A program made the position numbers and the translations under genes. This document shows positions 7,500 to 16,957 of a stretch of DNA of 64,000 nucleotides, piece after piece. This DNA is from Stenotrophomonas maltophilia (GTDB lineage Bacteria > Pseudomonadota > Gammaproteobacteria > Xanthomonadales > Xanthomonadaceae). Position 1 is the stretch's first letter. Each line of letters starts with the position of its first letter. The stretch lies in the NCBI RefSeq assembly GCF_025642255.1, contig NZ_CP106759.1, positions 1,205,501 through 1,269,500 of the forward strand, given 5' to 3'. A model generated the notes under the pieces. The model was given only the letters and a program-made list of their open reading frames with translations, did not search any database and had not been told where the DNA came from.

Positions 7500-9434
7500 A
7501 TGTCCCAAGATTCCCAAGCGCAGCTGCAGTTCGCGCAGCTCGGCCTGTCCGAGCCCGTGATGCAGGCGGTCACCGCCATCGGCTACGAAACCCCGTCGCC
7601 GATCCAGGCCGCCACCATCCCGGCGATGCTGGAAGGCCGCGACGTGCTGGGCCAGGCGCAGACCGGTACCGGCAAGACCGCCGCTTTCGCACTGCCCGTA
7701 CTGTCCAACATCGACCTGCAGCAGATCAAGCCCCAGGCGCTGGTCCTTGCGCCGACCCGCGAACTGGCCATCCAGGTCGCCGAAGCGTTCCAGTCCTATT
7801 CGTCGAAGATCCCGGGCTTCCGCGTGCTGCCGGTGTACGGCGGCCAGCCGTATGGCCAGCAGCTGTCGGCCCTGCGCCGCGGCGTGCACATCGTGGTCGG
7901 TACCCCCGGCCGCGTGATCGACCATCTGGACCGCAGCACCCTGGACCTGTCCGAGCTGAAGACCCTGGTGCTGGACGAAGCCGATGAAATGCTGCGCATG
8001 GGCTTCATCGACGACGTCGAAGCCGTGCTGAAGAAGCTGCCGGAGCAGCGCCAGGTGGCCCTGTTCTCGGCCACCATGCCGCCGCAGATCCGCCGCATCG
8101 CGCAGACCTACCTGCAGGACCCGGTCGAGGTCACCATCGCGGCCAAGACCACCACCTCGGCCAACATCCGCCAGCGCTACTGGTGGGTGAGCGGCATGCA
8201 CAAGCTGGACGCGCTGACCCGCATCCTGGAAGTCGAGCCGTTCGACGCGATGATCATCTTCGCGCGTACCAAGGCCGGTACCGAAGAACTGGCCAGCAAG
8301 CTGCAGGCCCGGGGCCTGGCCGCTGCCGCGATCAATGGCGACATGCAGCAGGCCCAGCGTGAGCGCACCATCGCCATGCTGAAGGAAGGCAAGCTGGACA
8401 TCCTGGTGGCCACCGACGTTGCCGCCCGCGGCCTGGACGTCGAGCGCATCAGCCACGTGCTGAACTACGACATTCCGTACGACACCGAAAGCTACGTGCA
8501 CCGCATCGGCCGTACCGGTCGTGCCGGCCGCAGCGGCGAGGCGATCCTGTTCGCGACCCCGCGCGAGAAGGGTATGCTGCGCCAGATCGAGCGCGCCACC
8601 CGCCAGCCGATCGAAGAGATGCAGCTGCCGAGCGTGGAAGCGGTCAACGATACCCGCATCAACAAGTTCACCTCGCGCATCAGCGAAACGCTCGGCGCCG
8701 GCGGCCTGGACTTCTACCGCCAGCTGCTGGAGCGCTTCGAGAACGAGCAGAACGTGCCGGCCATCGAAATTGCTGCCGCGCTGGCGAAGATGCTGCAGGG
8801 CGACACCCCGTTCCTGCTGCAGCCGCCGGTGCGTGCCCCGCGGGAAGAGCGTGCGCCGCGCGAGCGCTTCGACCGGAGCGACCGTCCGGAGCGTGGCGAT
8901 CGCTTCGACCGCAACGAACGTGGCCCGCGCTTCGAGCGTGGTCCCCGCCGTGACGACGCCGAAGGGGGGTTCGAGCAGCGTCCGCGCCGTGAAGTTCCGC
9001 CGCGCGGTGCGCCGGAGCAGGGCATGGAGACCTACCGCATCTCGGTCGGTCACCAGCATGGCGTGAAGCCGGCGAACATCGTCGGCGCCATCGCCAACGA
9101 AGCCGGCCTGGAAAGCCGTTACATCGGCCGCATCGACATCCACGACGACTTCTCGCTGCTGGACCTGCCGGCGCAGATGCCGCAGGACGTGCTGACCCAC
9201 CTGCAGAAGGTGTGGGTGTCCGGCCAGCAGCTGCAGATGCGTCCGCTGGCCGCCGGTGAAGAGATCAATCCGGCACCGCGTCCGTTCAAGCCGCGCTTCG
9301 ACAAGCGGGGTCCGGGTGGCCCGGGTGGCCCGCGTCGTGGCGGCCCAGGTGGCCCGGGTGGTCCGGGCGGCGACCGTGACGGCCGTCCGCCGCGTCGTGA
9401 TGGCTTCAAGCCGCGCGGCCCGCGCAGCTACTGA
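7500..9434 (+). CDS. deaD: DEAD-box ATP-dependent RNA helicase DeaD/CsdA
   Basis: Unwinds RNA during ribosome assembly and mRNA turnover, especially in the cold. The 644-aa protein has the Q motif at about 20-35, motif I AQTGTGKT (about 52), PTRELA, TPGR, motif II DEAD (about 159), SAT, RGLDVERI and motif VI HRIGRTGR (about 335). A DbpA-type RNA-binding domain follows the linker (about 510-585, YRISVGHQHGVKPANIVGAI). The linker (about 445-500) is an Arg/Asp/Glu-rich repeat and the last 45 residues are Gly-Pro-Arg repeats, both likely RNA contacts. ATG 7500 was chosen over 7482 because of the GGAG 10 nt upstream and family alignment. A strong hairpin follows the stop. Confidence 0.95.
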   Translation: MSQDSQAQLQFAQLGLSEPVMQAVTAIGYETPSPIQAATIPAMLEGRDVLGQAQTGTGKTAAFALPVLSNIDLQQIKPQALVLAPTRELAIQVAEAFQSYSSKIPGFRVLPVYGGQPYGQQLSALRRGVHIVVGTPGRVIDHLDRSTLDLSELKTLVLDEADEMLRMGFIDDVEAVLKKLPEQRQVALFSATMPPQIRRIAQTYLQDPVEVTIAAKTTTSANIRQRYWWVSGMHKLDALTRILEVEPFDAMIIFARTKAGTEELASKLQARGLAAAAINGDMQQAQRERTIAMLKEGKLDILVATDVAARGLDVERISHVLNYDIPYDTESYVHRIGRTGRAGRSGEAILFATPREKGMLRQIERATRQPIEEMQLPSVEAVNDTRINKFTSRISETLGAGGLDFYRQLLERFENEQNVPAIEIAAALAKMLQGDTPFLLQPPVRAPREERAPRERFDRSDRPERGDRFDRNERGPRFERGPRRDDAEGGFEQRPRREVPPRGAPEQGMETYRISVGHQHGVKPANIVGAIANEAGLESRYIGRIDIHDDFSLLDLPAQMPQDVLTHLQKVWVSGQQLQMRPLAAGEEINPAPRPFKPRFDKRGPGGPGGPRRGGPGGPGGPGGDRDGRPPRRDGFKPRGPRSY

Positions 9435-9454
9435 GCCAGACCTGCCGTGATCGA

Positions 9455-9487
9455 CAACGCCAGCCCCCGGGCTGGCGTTGCTCGTTT
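9455..9487 (+). terminator. Rho-independent terminator of deaD
   Basis: A 12-bp perfect stem (9455-9466 with 9469-9480, core CAACGCCAGC) is followed by CTCGTTT, a short T-rich stretch. It starts 20 bp after the helicase stop codon. Confidence 0.75.
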
Positions 9488-9625
9488 GTGGACCCCGGTT
9501 TCGCACCGCCCACACATTCAGGGTCATAGGCTGGGCCGGTTCGAAGGGAGGTTGTCACCGCAGCACATTCGGGGGGATCCGGGATGGGTAGGAGTGGCAC
9601 GGACATTCACAGCCGCCGGGTACCC

Positions 9626-12007
9626 ATGTCCCGTGGGCTGGGGCTGAGGTTTGCGCTGTTGACGGGCATGGCGATCGGGCTGGTCGCATTGTCGGCGCTG
9701 ATCCAGGAACTGCAGGCGGCTTCGACGGCGTGGATCGCCGGCCAGGGCTACTGGTCGCGTGGCCAGCAGGACGCCACGGCCGCTCTCAGCCGCTACCTGG
9801 CGCGGGGGGATGCCCGCGATCTGGAAGACGCCCGCCAGGCCCTGCGCGTGCCGATGGGGGACCTGCAGGGACGCCTGGCGCTGGAGCAGCCGAGACCGGA
9901 TATCGAGCGTGCCCGACAGGGCTTCCTGCAGGGCGGCAACGCGCGTGCCGATGTGCCGCGGCTGATCTTTTCATTCCGTCACGCCCGTGACCTCGGCGCC
10001 TTCCGTGAAGCGACCGCCCTCTGGCGGGCGACCGACGACGACCTGATGGCCGTGCACCGGCTGGTCGATGAACTGCAGCATCGTCATGCCGACGGTCCAC
10101 TGCCGGTCGCCGCGCGCGACCGGTACCTGCAGCAGCTCCGTGATCTCGACCGGCGGCTGCAGGTGCAGGCGCAGGCGTTTTCGCAGGCGCTGCTGCGGAT
10201 GGCTGCCGCTGTAAGGATGGCGACCCTGGTTGTCGGCGGCCTGTCGGTGCTGGCGATCAGCCTGATGGCCGTCGCCCTGGCGCGACGGGTCGGCAAGGAT
10301 CTGACGGAGCATGAAAGCCGCTTCCGCGCAGCCTTCTACCAGGCCAATGTCGGCATGCTGAAGCTTGATGCCGGCGGCCGGGTGCTGGAAGCCAACCAGG
10401 CGATGGCGGACATCCTCGACCATCGCCGTGACGCGCTGTTGCAGATGTCGCTGGGTGACCTGCTGATGGAAGGAGAGCTGGTCATCGACGGTGTTGGCCG
10501 GATCGACTGGGAGCGGCAGCTGCGGCCGAGCGAGCTGCGCTTCCGCCGTCGCGACGGCAGCCTGGTATGGGGGCGCTGGAGCGGTACCGGCGTGCGCAAC
10601 ACCGGTGGCGGGCTGTCGGTGTTCGCGATTGTCGAGGATGTCAGCCAGAACCATGCGCTGGCCCGCGAGATCGAACACCACGCCAGCCACGATCCGCTGA
10701 CGGGCCTTATCAACCGGCGCGAGATCGAGCGCCTGCTCGAGCGTGCACTGCTGCAGGTGCGCAGCGAGGGGGGCACGCATGCGTTGTGCTACATCAATCT
10801 GGACCATTTCAAACTGGTCAATGACAGCTTCGGCCATGCCGCCGGCGACCAGATGCTGCGCGGTTTTGCCGACTATCTGGTCGCCGCCGTGCGCGAGGGC
10901 GACTGGGTTGGCCGGTTGGGTGCCGACGAATTCGCGGTGTTCCTGGCCCATGCGGGCCAGGATGAGGCCAAGCGCGTGCTGCAGCGGGTGATCCGCAATC
11001 TTGGCCAGGCCACATTCCCGATCAGCGAAGGCAGCCTGCAGCTGAGCTGCAGCATCGGCGTGGTCGAGGTCAGCCAGGAGGCCCCTGATGTCAACTGGCT
11101 GATGAGCGCAGCCGACAGTGCCTGTTACGCAGCCAAGCAGGCCGGTCGCAACCGCGTGCACTGTTTCAACGAGGACCGCATGGCGCTGGACGAACGGCGC
11201 CTGGAGGCCGAGCGCCTGCAGGGCGTGAGCCGGGCGATGGCCGAGAACCGCATGCTGCTGTACGCGCAGCGCATCGCCCGGGTGGGTGACCCGGGCTATC
11301 TGCACTACGAGGTGCTGGTGCGCATGCGCGACAGCGACGGTACGCTGCATCTGCCCGGCCAGTTCATGCCGGCGGTGGAGCGCTACGGCATGGCGGTGAC
11401 ACTGGACCGGCATGTGCTCGGCCTGCTGTTCCGGCACCTGCAGGTGTGCCCGGCGCATGTGCGCCAGCTCGGCCTGTGCAACGTCAACGTGTCCGCACAG
11501 TCGATCGCCGAACCCAGCTTCCTGGCTTTCGTCTGCGACCTGCTGGAGCGCAACCGCGTACTGGCGTCCAAGCTCTGCTTCGAGATCACCGAGACGGCCG
11601 CGATCAGCAATCTGAGCCAGGCGCGGGCGTTCATCGATGCGGTAAAGGCGCGTGGCTGCCGGCTGGCGCTGGACGATTTCGGATCGGGTCTGTCCTCGTT
11701 CGGGTACCTGCGCCAGCTGCCGGCCGACATGCTGAAGATCGACGGCGCATTCGTGCGCGACATGGATGTCGATCCGGTCAGTCACGCGACCGTACGCGCG
11801 ATCACCGAACTGGGCCGCGAACTGCAGATGGAGGTCGTGGCCGAGTGGGTGGAGAGCAGCGAGGTGGCGGGGGCGCTGACCCGGCTGGGCGTGCAGGGGC
11901 TGCAGGGCTATGCGATCGAGCGGCCGCAGCCGCTGGAGCGGATGACCCTGACCGACCTGCGGCCGGTCAGGCTGAAGGCGGTGAAGGGCCCGCCGGCCGC
12001 AGGCTGA
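9626..12007 (+). CDS. Membrane PAS-GGDEF-EAL c-di-GMP protein, probably a phosphodiesterase
   Basis: A 793-aa inner-membrane protein. Transmembrane helices at about 8-28 and 200-225 bracket a helical periplasmic sensor region. A PAS domain (about 235-345) follows, then GGDEF (about 355-510) and EAL (about 535-780). The GGDEF core reads GADEF, so the second Gly is lost and cyclase activity is doubtful, although an RxxD inhibitory-site motif (REGD) precedes it. The EAL domain keeps the catalytic set: Glu in EVLVR (about 562), NVSAQS, FEITET, LDDFGSG, LKID, VVAEWVES and the late Gln in GVQGLQGY. Net c-di-GMP hydrolysis, with GGDEF as a GTP-sensing partner, is the likely role. ATG 9626 gives a normal N-terminal membrane anchor; 9584 is the alternative. 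Confidence 0.9.
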   Translation: MSRGLGLRFALLTGMAIGLVALSALIQELQAASTAWIAGQGYWSRGQQDATAALSRYLARGDARDLEDARQALRVPMGDLQGRLALEQPRPDIERARQGFLQGGNARADVPRLIFSFRHARDLGAFREATALWRATDDDLMAVHRLVDELQHRHADGPLPVAARDRYLQQLRDLDRRLQVQAQAFSQALLRMAAAVRMATLVVGGLSVLAISLMAVALARRVGKDLTEHESRFRAAFYQANVGMLKLDAGGRVLEANQAMADILDHRRDALLQMSLGDLLMEGELVIDGVGRIDWERQLRPSELRFRRRDGSLVWGRWSGTGVRNTGGGLSVFAIVEDVSQNHALAREIEHHASHDPLTGLINRREIERLLERALLQVRSEGGTHALCYINLDHFKLVNDSFGHAAGDQMLRGFADYLVAAVREGDWVGRLGADEFAVFLAHAGQDEAKRVLQRVIRNLGQATFPISEGSLQLSCSIGVVEVSQEAPDVNWLMSAADSACYAAKQAGRNRVHCFNEDRMALDERRLEAERLQGVSRAMAENRMLLYAQRIARVGDPGYLHYEVLVRMRDSDGTLHLPGQFMPAVERYGMAVTLDRHVLGLLFRHLQVCPAHVRQLGLCNVNVSAQSIAEPSFLAFVCDLLERNRVLASKLCFEITETAAISNLSQARAFIDAVKARGCRLALDDFGSGLSSFGYLRQLPADMLKIDGAFVRDMDVDPVSHATVRAITELGRELQMEVVAEWVESSEVAGALTRLGVQGLQGYAIERPQPLERMTLTDLRPVRLKAVKGPPAAG

Positions 12008-12115
12008 ACGCTGGTCCGCGACGATTGTCTACACCTGCATGCCACGGACGGCTGCGATAATGCACGCCAGGGGCGACGCGCAGTGGGCGCGGGCGTAAGC
12101 AGAACAGGATGTGGC

Positions 12116-13780
12116 GTGGTCGTCAGGCAGTGGCAGTACGGAACTGGGGTGGTGCTGGTCGTGCTGCTGGTGTGGTTGGCAATGCCGTGGCCTGCGCAGG
12201 CCGGTGCGGCGATGCACGGTCCCGACTACCTGCTGGTGGGCGTTGCCACCGCCGAGCCTACGCCCCATCGCGCCTGTACTGCGCAGATGCTGGCCGGGCC
12301 ACGCCAGCAGGTGAGGGTGCCGGCGCCGCCGGCGGGCTGGTCGGGCGAACCCCAGGCGCTGGATGTGTTCAATGTGTTCGCGGGCGAGGTCCAGGTACGG
12401 CACGGCGACCGGGAGATCTGCGGCGACATGCATGATGCGCGTACCCGCGACTCGCGTTTCCGAGCCGGCGTGGGCCTGGTTGCGGTGCCGCCGGCCGGCA
12501 GTCACGAGCCATTCCTGGTCTCGTGGCAGACGCCGCTGAAGGATCGTTGGGTACCGACGCTACGGCTCGGCGCACCCAGCCCGGTGCAGCAGAACGACAC
12601 TGCGCGGCTGCTGGTCCGCGCGGCCTGCATCGCGGTGGCGCTGGCCTTGGCGCTGTCGGCGCTGATGGCCTATCTGACCACCCGTGATCGCAGCTTCCTG
12701 GTGTACATCGCGGGTACCGGCGTGCTGGTGCTGTGGCAGGCCATCCTCGGAGGCCTCAGCGGCTATCCGGAGCCGTGGCTGCCGGTCGGCACGCGTGGCG
12801 CCTGGTGGCTGCTGGCGCTGACGGCAGCGAGCCAGGCACTGGTGCTGCCTGCCCTGTGGTGGCTGAACGGTGGCGACCGGTTGTGGCCGAAGTCACGCCT
12901 GCTCCAGCAGATGGTCCTGTGCGCCCTGCTGGGCGTAGCCGCGCTGGTGCCGTGGCTGCGCTGGGATCAGCTCGCATGGGTCGCGCAGGGGCTGCAGGTG
13001 ACCTACCTGGCCGGCTGCGGCGTCTCCCTGCTGATGGGGATAGGGGCGCGGTGGCGTGGCGACCGCTGGGCCCTGGCTGGATTGGCGGCGCTGGCGCCGA
13101 TGCTGGTGCTGATCGGCGCCGACGCCTGCGCTGCGGAGTGGCTGCTGGAGTACCGGGTGGAGGCGCTGCAGCTGGCGATCACCTGGCTGCTGATGATGGC
13201 GGCCTACGCCCTGAACCTGCGGCTGGGACGCCTGCGCCAGCAGCGTGACGAGATGCGCCAGCTGGCCGAGACCGACGGCCTGACCGGGCTGCCCAACCGC
13301 CGCGCCGGTCTGCGGGAGCTCGGCCATCATCTGGAACGGGTGGATCGTGAGCGTGGCCCGATGGTGATCGGCTTCCTCGACATTGATCTGTTCAAGGACA
13401 TCAACGACCGCCACGGGCATGAGGTGGGTGACCAGGTACTGGTCGCCGTGGCCCGTGCGCTGCGGGCCGCCGTGCGCAGCCAGGACCAGGTGGTGCGGAT
13501 GGGCGGCGAGGAGTTCCTGCTGCTGATGCCGGGCATGCCGCGCGAGGCGGCGGCGGCGCGGCTGGATCGCCTGCGCCAGCGCATCACCGAGGCCTGCCAG
13601 GCCCTGCAGGTGCCGGGGCTGGAGGTGACCGCCAGCATCGGCCTGGCCCAGTGGCGGCCGGGCGAGGACGACCTGGCCGCGCTGCTGCGCCGGGCCGACC
13701 ATGCCATGTACGTGGCCAAGCGCGCGGGCCGTAACCGGGTGTTCGACGGCGAAGAACTGGATCCACCCGCACCAGCATGA
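12116..13780 (+). CDS. 7TMR-DISM-type membrane diguanylate cyclase (GGDEF)
   Basis: A 554-aa membrane protein with a signal segment, a periplasmic domain of about 140 residues, about seven transmembrane helices (170-360), and a C-terminal GGDEF domain. ETDGLTGLPNRRAG opens the cyclase domain, GFLDIDLFKDINDRHGHEVGD holds the metal Asp, and RSQDQVVRMGGEEF joins an intact RxxD I-site to a canonical GGEEF active site. It should make c-di-GMP from two GTP and be product-inhibited. The GTG at 12116 has AACAGGA upstream and was preferred to the GTG at 12083. It follows the GADEF-EAL gene by about 100 bp in the same direction, suggesting an opposing pair. Confidence 0.88.
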   Translation: MVVRQWQYGTGVVLVVLLVWLAMPWPAQAGAAMHGPDYLLVGVATAEPTPHRACTAQMLAGPRQQVRVPAPPAGWSGEPQALDVFNVFAGEVQVRHGDREICGDMHDARTRDSRFRAGVGLVAVPPAGSHEPFLVSWQTPLKDRWVPTLRLGAPSPVQQNDTARLLVRAACIAVALALALSALMAYLTTRDRSFLVYIAGTGVLVLWQAILGGLSGYPEPWLPVGTRGAWWLLALTAASQALVLPALWWLNGGDRLWPKSRLLQQMVLCALLGVAALVPWLRWDQLAWVAQGLQVTYLAGCGVSLLMGIGARWRGDRWALAGLAALAPMLVLIGADACAAEWLLEYRVEALQLAITWLLMMAAYALNLRLGRLRQQRDEMRQLAETDGLTGLPNRRAGLRELGHHLERVDRERGPMVIGFLDIDLFKDINDRHGHEVGDQVLVAVARALRAAVRSQDQVVRMGGEEFLLLMPGMPREAAAARLDRLRQRITEACQALQVPGLEVTASIGLAQWRPGEDDLAALLRRADHAMYVAKRAGRNRVFDGEELDPPAPA

Positions 13781-13814
13781 ACCTGACAGGGCGGCGATGC
13801 CGGATAATAGGGCG

Positions 13815-14537
13815 ATGACCACCCGACTCAACAAACATATCGCCGATACCGGCTTCTGCTCCCGTCGCGAGGCCGACCGCCTGATCGCCGCCCGCCGGGT
13901 CACCGTCAACGGCCATCCGGCCGGCACCGGTGCCGTGGTCGGCGAGGGCGACCAGGTGCTGGTCGACGGCCAGCCGCTGCGTGCCCGTACCGCACGCAAG
14001 CCGGGGGCGCGCCGCCACGTCTACATCGCGCTGAACAAGCCGGTCGGCGTCACCTGCACCACCGAAAGCTCGGTGAAAGGCAACATCGTCGACTTCGTCG
14101 GCCACGAGCAGCGCATCTTCCCGATCGGCCGCCTGGACAAGGAGTCGGAAGGACTGATCCTGATGACCAGCAATGGCGACATCGTCAACCAGATCCTGCG
14201 TGCCGAGAATGGCCACCAGAAGGAGTATCTGGTGGCGGTGAACAAGCCGGTCACCGACGAGTTCCTGCGCGGCATGGCCCGTGGTGTGCGCATCCACAAC
14301 CAGATGACCCTGCCTTGCCGCACCTCGCGCATCGCCAAATTCGGGTTCCGCATCACCCTGGAGCAGGGCCTGAACCGGCAGATCCGCCTGATGGCGGCGG
14401 AGTTCGGATACCGCGTCACCCAGCTGCGCCGCGTCCGCATCGACAACATCAAGATCGGTGCGCTGAAGCCGGGCCAGTGGCGCAACCTGACCGAGCAGGA
14501 GCTGCACGGCCTGCTGCCGCAGCAGCAGGACTGGTAA
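13815..14537 (+). CDS. rluF: 23S rRNA pseudouridine synthase RluF-like
   Basis: Isomerises a uridine in 23S rRNA (U2604 in E. coli RluF). The 240-aa protein has an N-terminal S4 domain (about 5-55, LNKHIADTGFCSRREADRLI), then the RsuA/RluB/E/F catalytic domain with IGRLDKESEGLILMTSNGD holding the catalytic Asp (about 105), EYLVAVNKPV and the C-terminal GLNRQIRLMAAEFGYRVTQLRRVRI. I chose the ATG at 13815 since the S4 domain starts right after it. A GATAAT box ends 6 nt before the ATG, hinting at a leaderless message. It sits between two cyclase genes without an evident functional link. Confidence 0.92.
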   Translation: MTTRLNKHIADTGFCSRREADRLIAARRVTVNGHPAGTGAVVGEGDQVLVDGQPLRARTARKPGARRHVYIALNKPVGVTCTTESSVKGNIVDFVGHEQRIFPIGRLDKESEGLILMTSNGDIVNQILRAENGHQKEYLVAVNKPVTDEFLRGMARGVRIHNQMTLPCRTSRIAKFGFRITLEQGLNRQIRLMAAEFGYRVTQLRRVRIDNIKIGALKPGQWRNLTEQELHGLLPQQQDW

Positions 14538-14611
14538 ACGACAGCGGTCGGACGTCGGCCCGGCCGCGCATCGGATAGACTCCGCCGAGACCTGCCGGAA
14601 CATGACGCTGC

Positions 14612-15682
14612 ATGATCAAGCCCGACAAGCCCGCCAATGAAGCGCTTCGCCTGGAAGCGCTGTACCGCTACCGCATCCTTGATTCGGAACGCGAGAGATC
14701 GTTCGACGATCTGGTGGTGATCGCCAAGGCGGTCTGCGGCACGTCGATGGCGGCCGTCACGCTGATCGACGTTGAACGGCAATGGTTCAAGTCGATCCAG
14801 GGCATCGATGCCACCGAGACCCTGCGCAGCGAATCGATGTGCGGCCATGCGATCCTGCAGCCGCAGGAGGTGATGGTGGTCGAGGACGCACTGCAGGACG
14901 TGCGCTTCCATGACAATCCGGTGGTGGTGGGCGATCCGCACATCCGCTTCTACGCCGGCGCACCGCTGATCAGTTCCGACGGACTGCCGCTCGGGACGCT
15001 GTGCGTGTTCGATGCGCGCCCGCAGCATCTGGAACGGGCCAAGGCCGAGGCACTCAGTGCGCTGTCACGGCAGGTGATGCTGGTGATGGAGCTGCGCCGC
15101 TTTGCACTGGACATCCAGAAGCACATGCTGGAACGCGATGACTACGAACGCCTGTTGTCCGAGTATCACGATGTGCTGCTGGCACAGAACGCGGATCTGG
15201 CCGAACAGAGCCGTACCGATGCACTGACCGGGCTACCGAACCGGCGGGCGATGGCGGTCGCGCTGGAAGAGTCCCTCGCCGATGCCGATGGCCAGCCACG
15301 ACAGGTTTGCGTGGCATTGCTGGACATCGACCACTTCAAGAGCATCAATGATTTCCACGGGCATGCGACCGGTGACCGTGTGCTGGCCGAACTGGGGGCA
15401 TTGCTGCGCGCGCATTTCGCCGGCGGCGGAACGGCGGCGCGGTATGGCGGCGAGGAATTCGTGGCGGTGATGCCGGACACGGATCTCCACGCGGCAGGCG
15501 TGCAGTGTGAGTTCCTGCGTATGGCCGTGGGCAACCTGCCGCTCGGCTTTCCGGTCACGGTCAGCATCGGCGTGGCCATGCATCGCGCCGGCGACAGTGT
15601 CGACCAGACCCTGGCTCGTGCCGACGCGGCGCTGTACCGGGCCAAGGGCAACGGACGCAACCGCGTGGAGTTCGCGGACTGA
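14612..15682 (+). CDS. GAF-GGDEF diguanylate cyclase
   Basis: A 356-aa soluble protein with no membrane segment. An N-terminal GAF domain (about 20-160; DLVVIAKAVCGTSMAAVTLID, SMCGHAILQ, VRFYAGAPLISSDGLPLGTLCVFD) would sense a small ligand. A short coiled-coil leads to a GGDEF domain (about 195-355) with TDALTGLPNRRAMAVALEE, LLDIDHFKSINDFHGHATGD and the active site ARYGGEEF. The RxxD inhibitory site is absent (AGGGTAAR precedes the motif), so allosteric product inhibition is not expected. The GAF part resembles those of cytosolic cyclases with conserved Cys-Gly-His in the pocket. Third GGDEF gene within 6 kb. Confidence 0.92.
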   Translation: MIKPDKPANEALRLEALYRYRILDSERERSFDDLVVIAKAVCGTSMAAVTLIDVERQWFKSIQGIDATETLRSESMCGHAILQPQEVMVVEDALQDVRFHDNPVVVGDPHIRFYAGAPLISSDGLPLGTLCVFDARPQHLERAKAEALSALSRQVMLVMELRRFALDIQKHMLERDDYERLLSEYHDVLLAQNADLAEQSRTDALTGLPNRRAMAVALEESLADADGQPRQVCVALLDIDHFKSINDFHGHATGDRVLAELGALLRAHFAGGGTAARYGGEEFVAVMPDTDLHAAGVQCEFLRMAVGNLPLGFPVTVSIGVAMHRAGDSVDQTLARADAALYRAKGNGRNRVEFAD

Positions 15683-15787
15683 GCCGGCCGTCCGCAACCG
15701 GCGGCCCCATCGCTGCATGGCGCCGGGTCGCAGCGGGTGCGAACGCCCGGGGTCACCATGGTTGCCTTGTTTCCAAGGATGACCACC

Positions 15788-16948
15788 ATGCTGCAGACCC
15801 TGGCCGTCGCCAATTATCGCTCGCTGCATACGCTGGTGCTGCCGTTGCAGCAGCTGAACGTGATCACCGGCGACAACGGCAGCGGCAAGTCCAGCCTGTA
15901 TCGGGCGCTGCGCCTGCTGGCTGAAACCGCCCAGGGCGGGGTGGCCTCAGCGCTGGCGCGCGAGGGTGGGCTGGGCTCGGCGCTGTGGGCAGGGCCCGGC
16001 AGGATCGACCGCCGGGTAGCTGCAGGCGAGATTCCGCTGCAGGGAGGGCCGCGACAGGAGCCGGTAGGCCTCAGACTGGGTTTCGCCACCGATGACTACG
16101 GCTACGCCATCGACCTCGGTTACCCGCCGCCCAGCCTGTCGGCATTCGCCCTGGACCCGCAGATCAAGGCCGAAGCAATCTGGGCCGGTCCCTTCCTGCG
16201 CACAGCCAGTCAGCTGGTGGATCGCCGGGGCGGGATGGTGCGGCAGCGCCATGCACGTGGCTGGGATGTGCTGGACGACCGGTTGTCGCTGTTCGACAGC
16301 CTGTTCACCCAGGTAGCTGATCCGCAGCGCATGCCGGAGACCTTCGCCCTGCGCGAGTACATCCGGCGCTGGCGCTTCTACGATCACTTCCGCAGCGATG
16401 CCGATGCCCTGGCACGGCAGCCGGCGATGGCCACGCGTACCCCGGTGCTGCACCACGATGGCCGCGATCTGGCCGCAGCGTGGGTGACCATCCTGGAAAA
16501 CGGTGACCCGGTCGCGCTGGCTCGCACGGTGGACGATGCCTTTCCCGGGGCTTCGGTGGGATTCGAGGTGCTGGATGGACGGATGGTGCTGCGGTTCCAC
16601 CAGCCCGGCCTGCTGCGGCCGCTGTCGATGGCCGAACTGTCCGACGGCACGCTGCGTTTCCTGCTGCTGGCTGCTGCCCTGCATACGCCGCGGCCGCCGC
16701 CGCTGATGGTGCTCAACGAACCGGAAACCAGCCTGCATCCTGACCTGCTGCCTGCGTTGGCGCGGCTGATCGTGGCGGCCAGTTCACGCAGCCAGGTGTG
16801 GGTGGTGTCGCACGCCAGCCGCCTGATCGCCGCCCTGGAGCAGGCGCCCGCCCGCCATTCCGTGCATCTGCACAAGGAACACGGCCGCACGCTGCTGAGC
16901 GGGCAGGGCCTGCTGGACGCGCCGGCATGGCACTGGCCGCGGCGGTGA
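15788..16948 (+). CDS. AAA/RecF-like ABC-type ATPase of unknown role
   Basis: A 386-aa P-loop protein. VITGDNGSGKSSLYRALRLLAETA at about 22-45 is the Walker A, LSDGTLRFLLLAAAL (about 285) the ABC-signature-like segment, and LMVLNEPETSLHPDLLPALARLI (about 305-327) the Walker B with catalytic Glu and D-loop; WVVSHASRLIAALE is the switch His. These belong to the family of predicted AAA_21/AAA_15 ATPases related to RecF/SMC heads and OLD proteins. There is no TOPRIM or nuclease domain and no partner gene, so a lone DNA-associated or defence role is only speculation. The AAGGA at 15775-15779 fits the ATG at 15788; upstream ATGs at 15737 and 15779 are possible. Confidence 0.85.
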   Translation: MLQTLAVANYRSLHTLVLPLQQLNVITGDNGSGKSSLYRALRLLAETAQGGVASALAREGGLGSALWAGPGRIDRRVAAGEIPLQGGPRQEPVGLRLGFATDDYGYAIDLGYPPPSLSAFALDPQIKAEAIWAGPFLRTASQLVDRRGGMVRQRHARGWDVLDDRLSLFDSLFTQVADPQRMPETFALREYIRRWRFYDHFRSDADALARQPAMATRTPVLHHDGRDLAAAWVTILENGDPVALARTVDDAFPGASVGFEVLDGRMVLRFHQPGLLRPLSMAELSDGTLRFLLLAAALHTPRPPPLMVLNEPETSLHPDLLPALARLIVAASSRSQVWVVSHASRLIAALEQAPARHSVHLHKEHGRTLLSGQGLLDAPAWHWPRR

Positions 16949-16957
16949 CGTGCCCGC

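Noticed and set aside
8860..9434. Gly-Pro and Arg repeats of deaD as a separate repeat element or CRISPR-like array
   Set aside because: They are in frame and code the low-complexity RNA-binding tail that is common in DEAD-box helicases; units are imperfect and lack spacers.
7353..9527. A 724-codon frame antisense to deaD
   Set aside because: Shadow of deaD; Ala/Arg/Thr-rich with no known domain.
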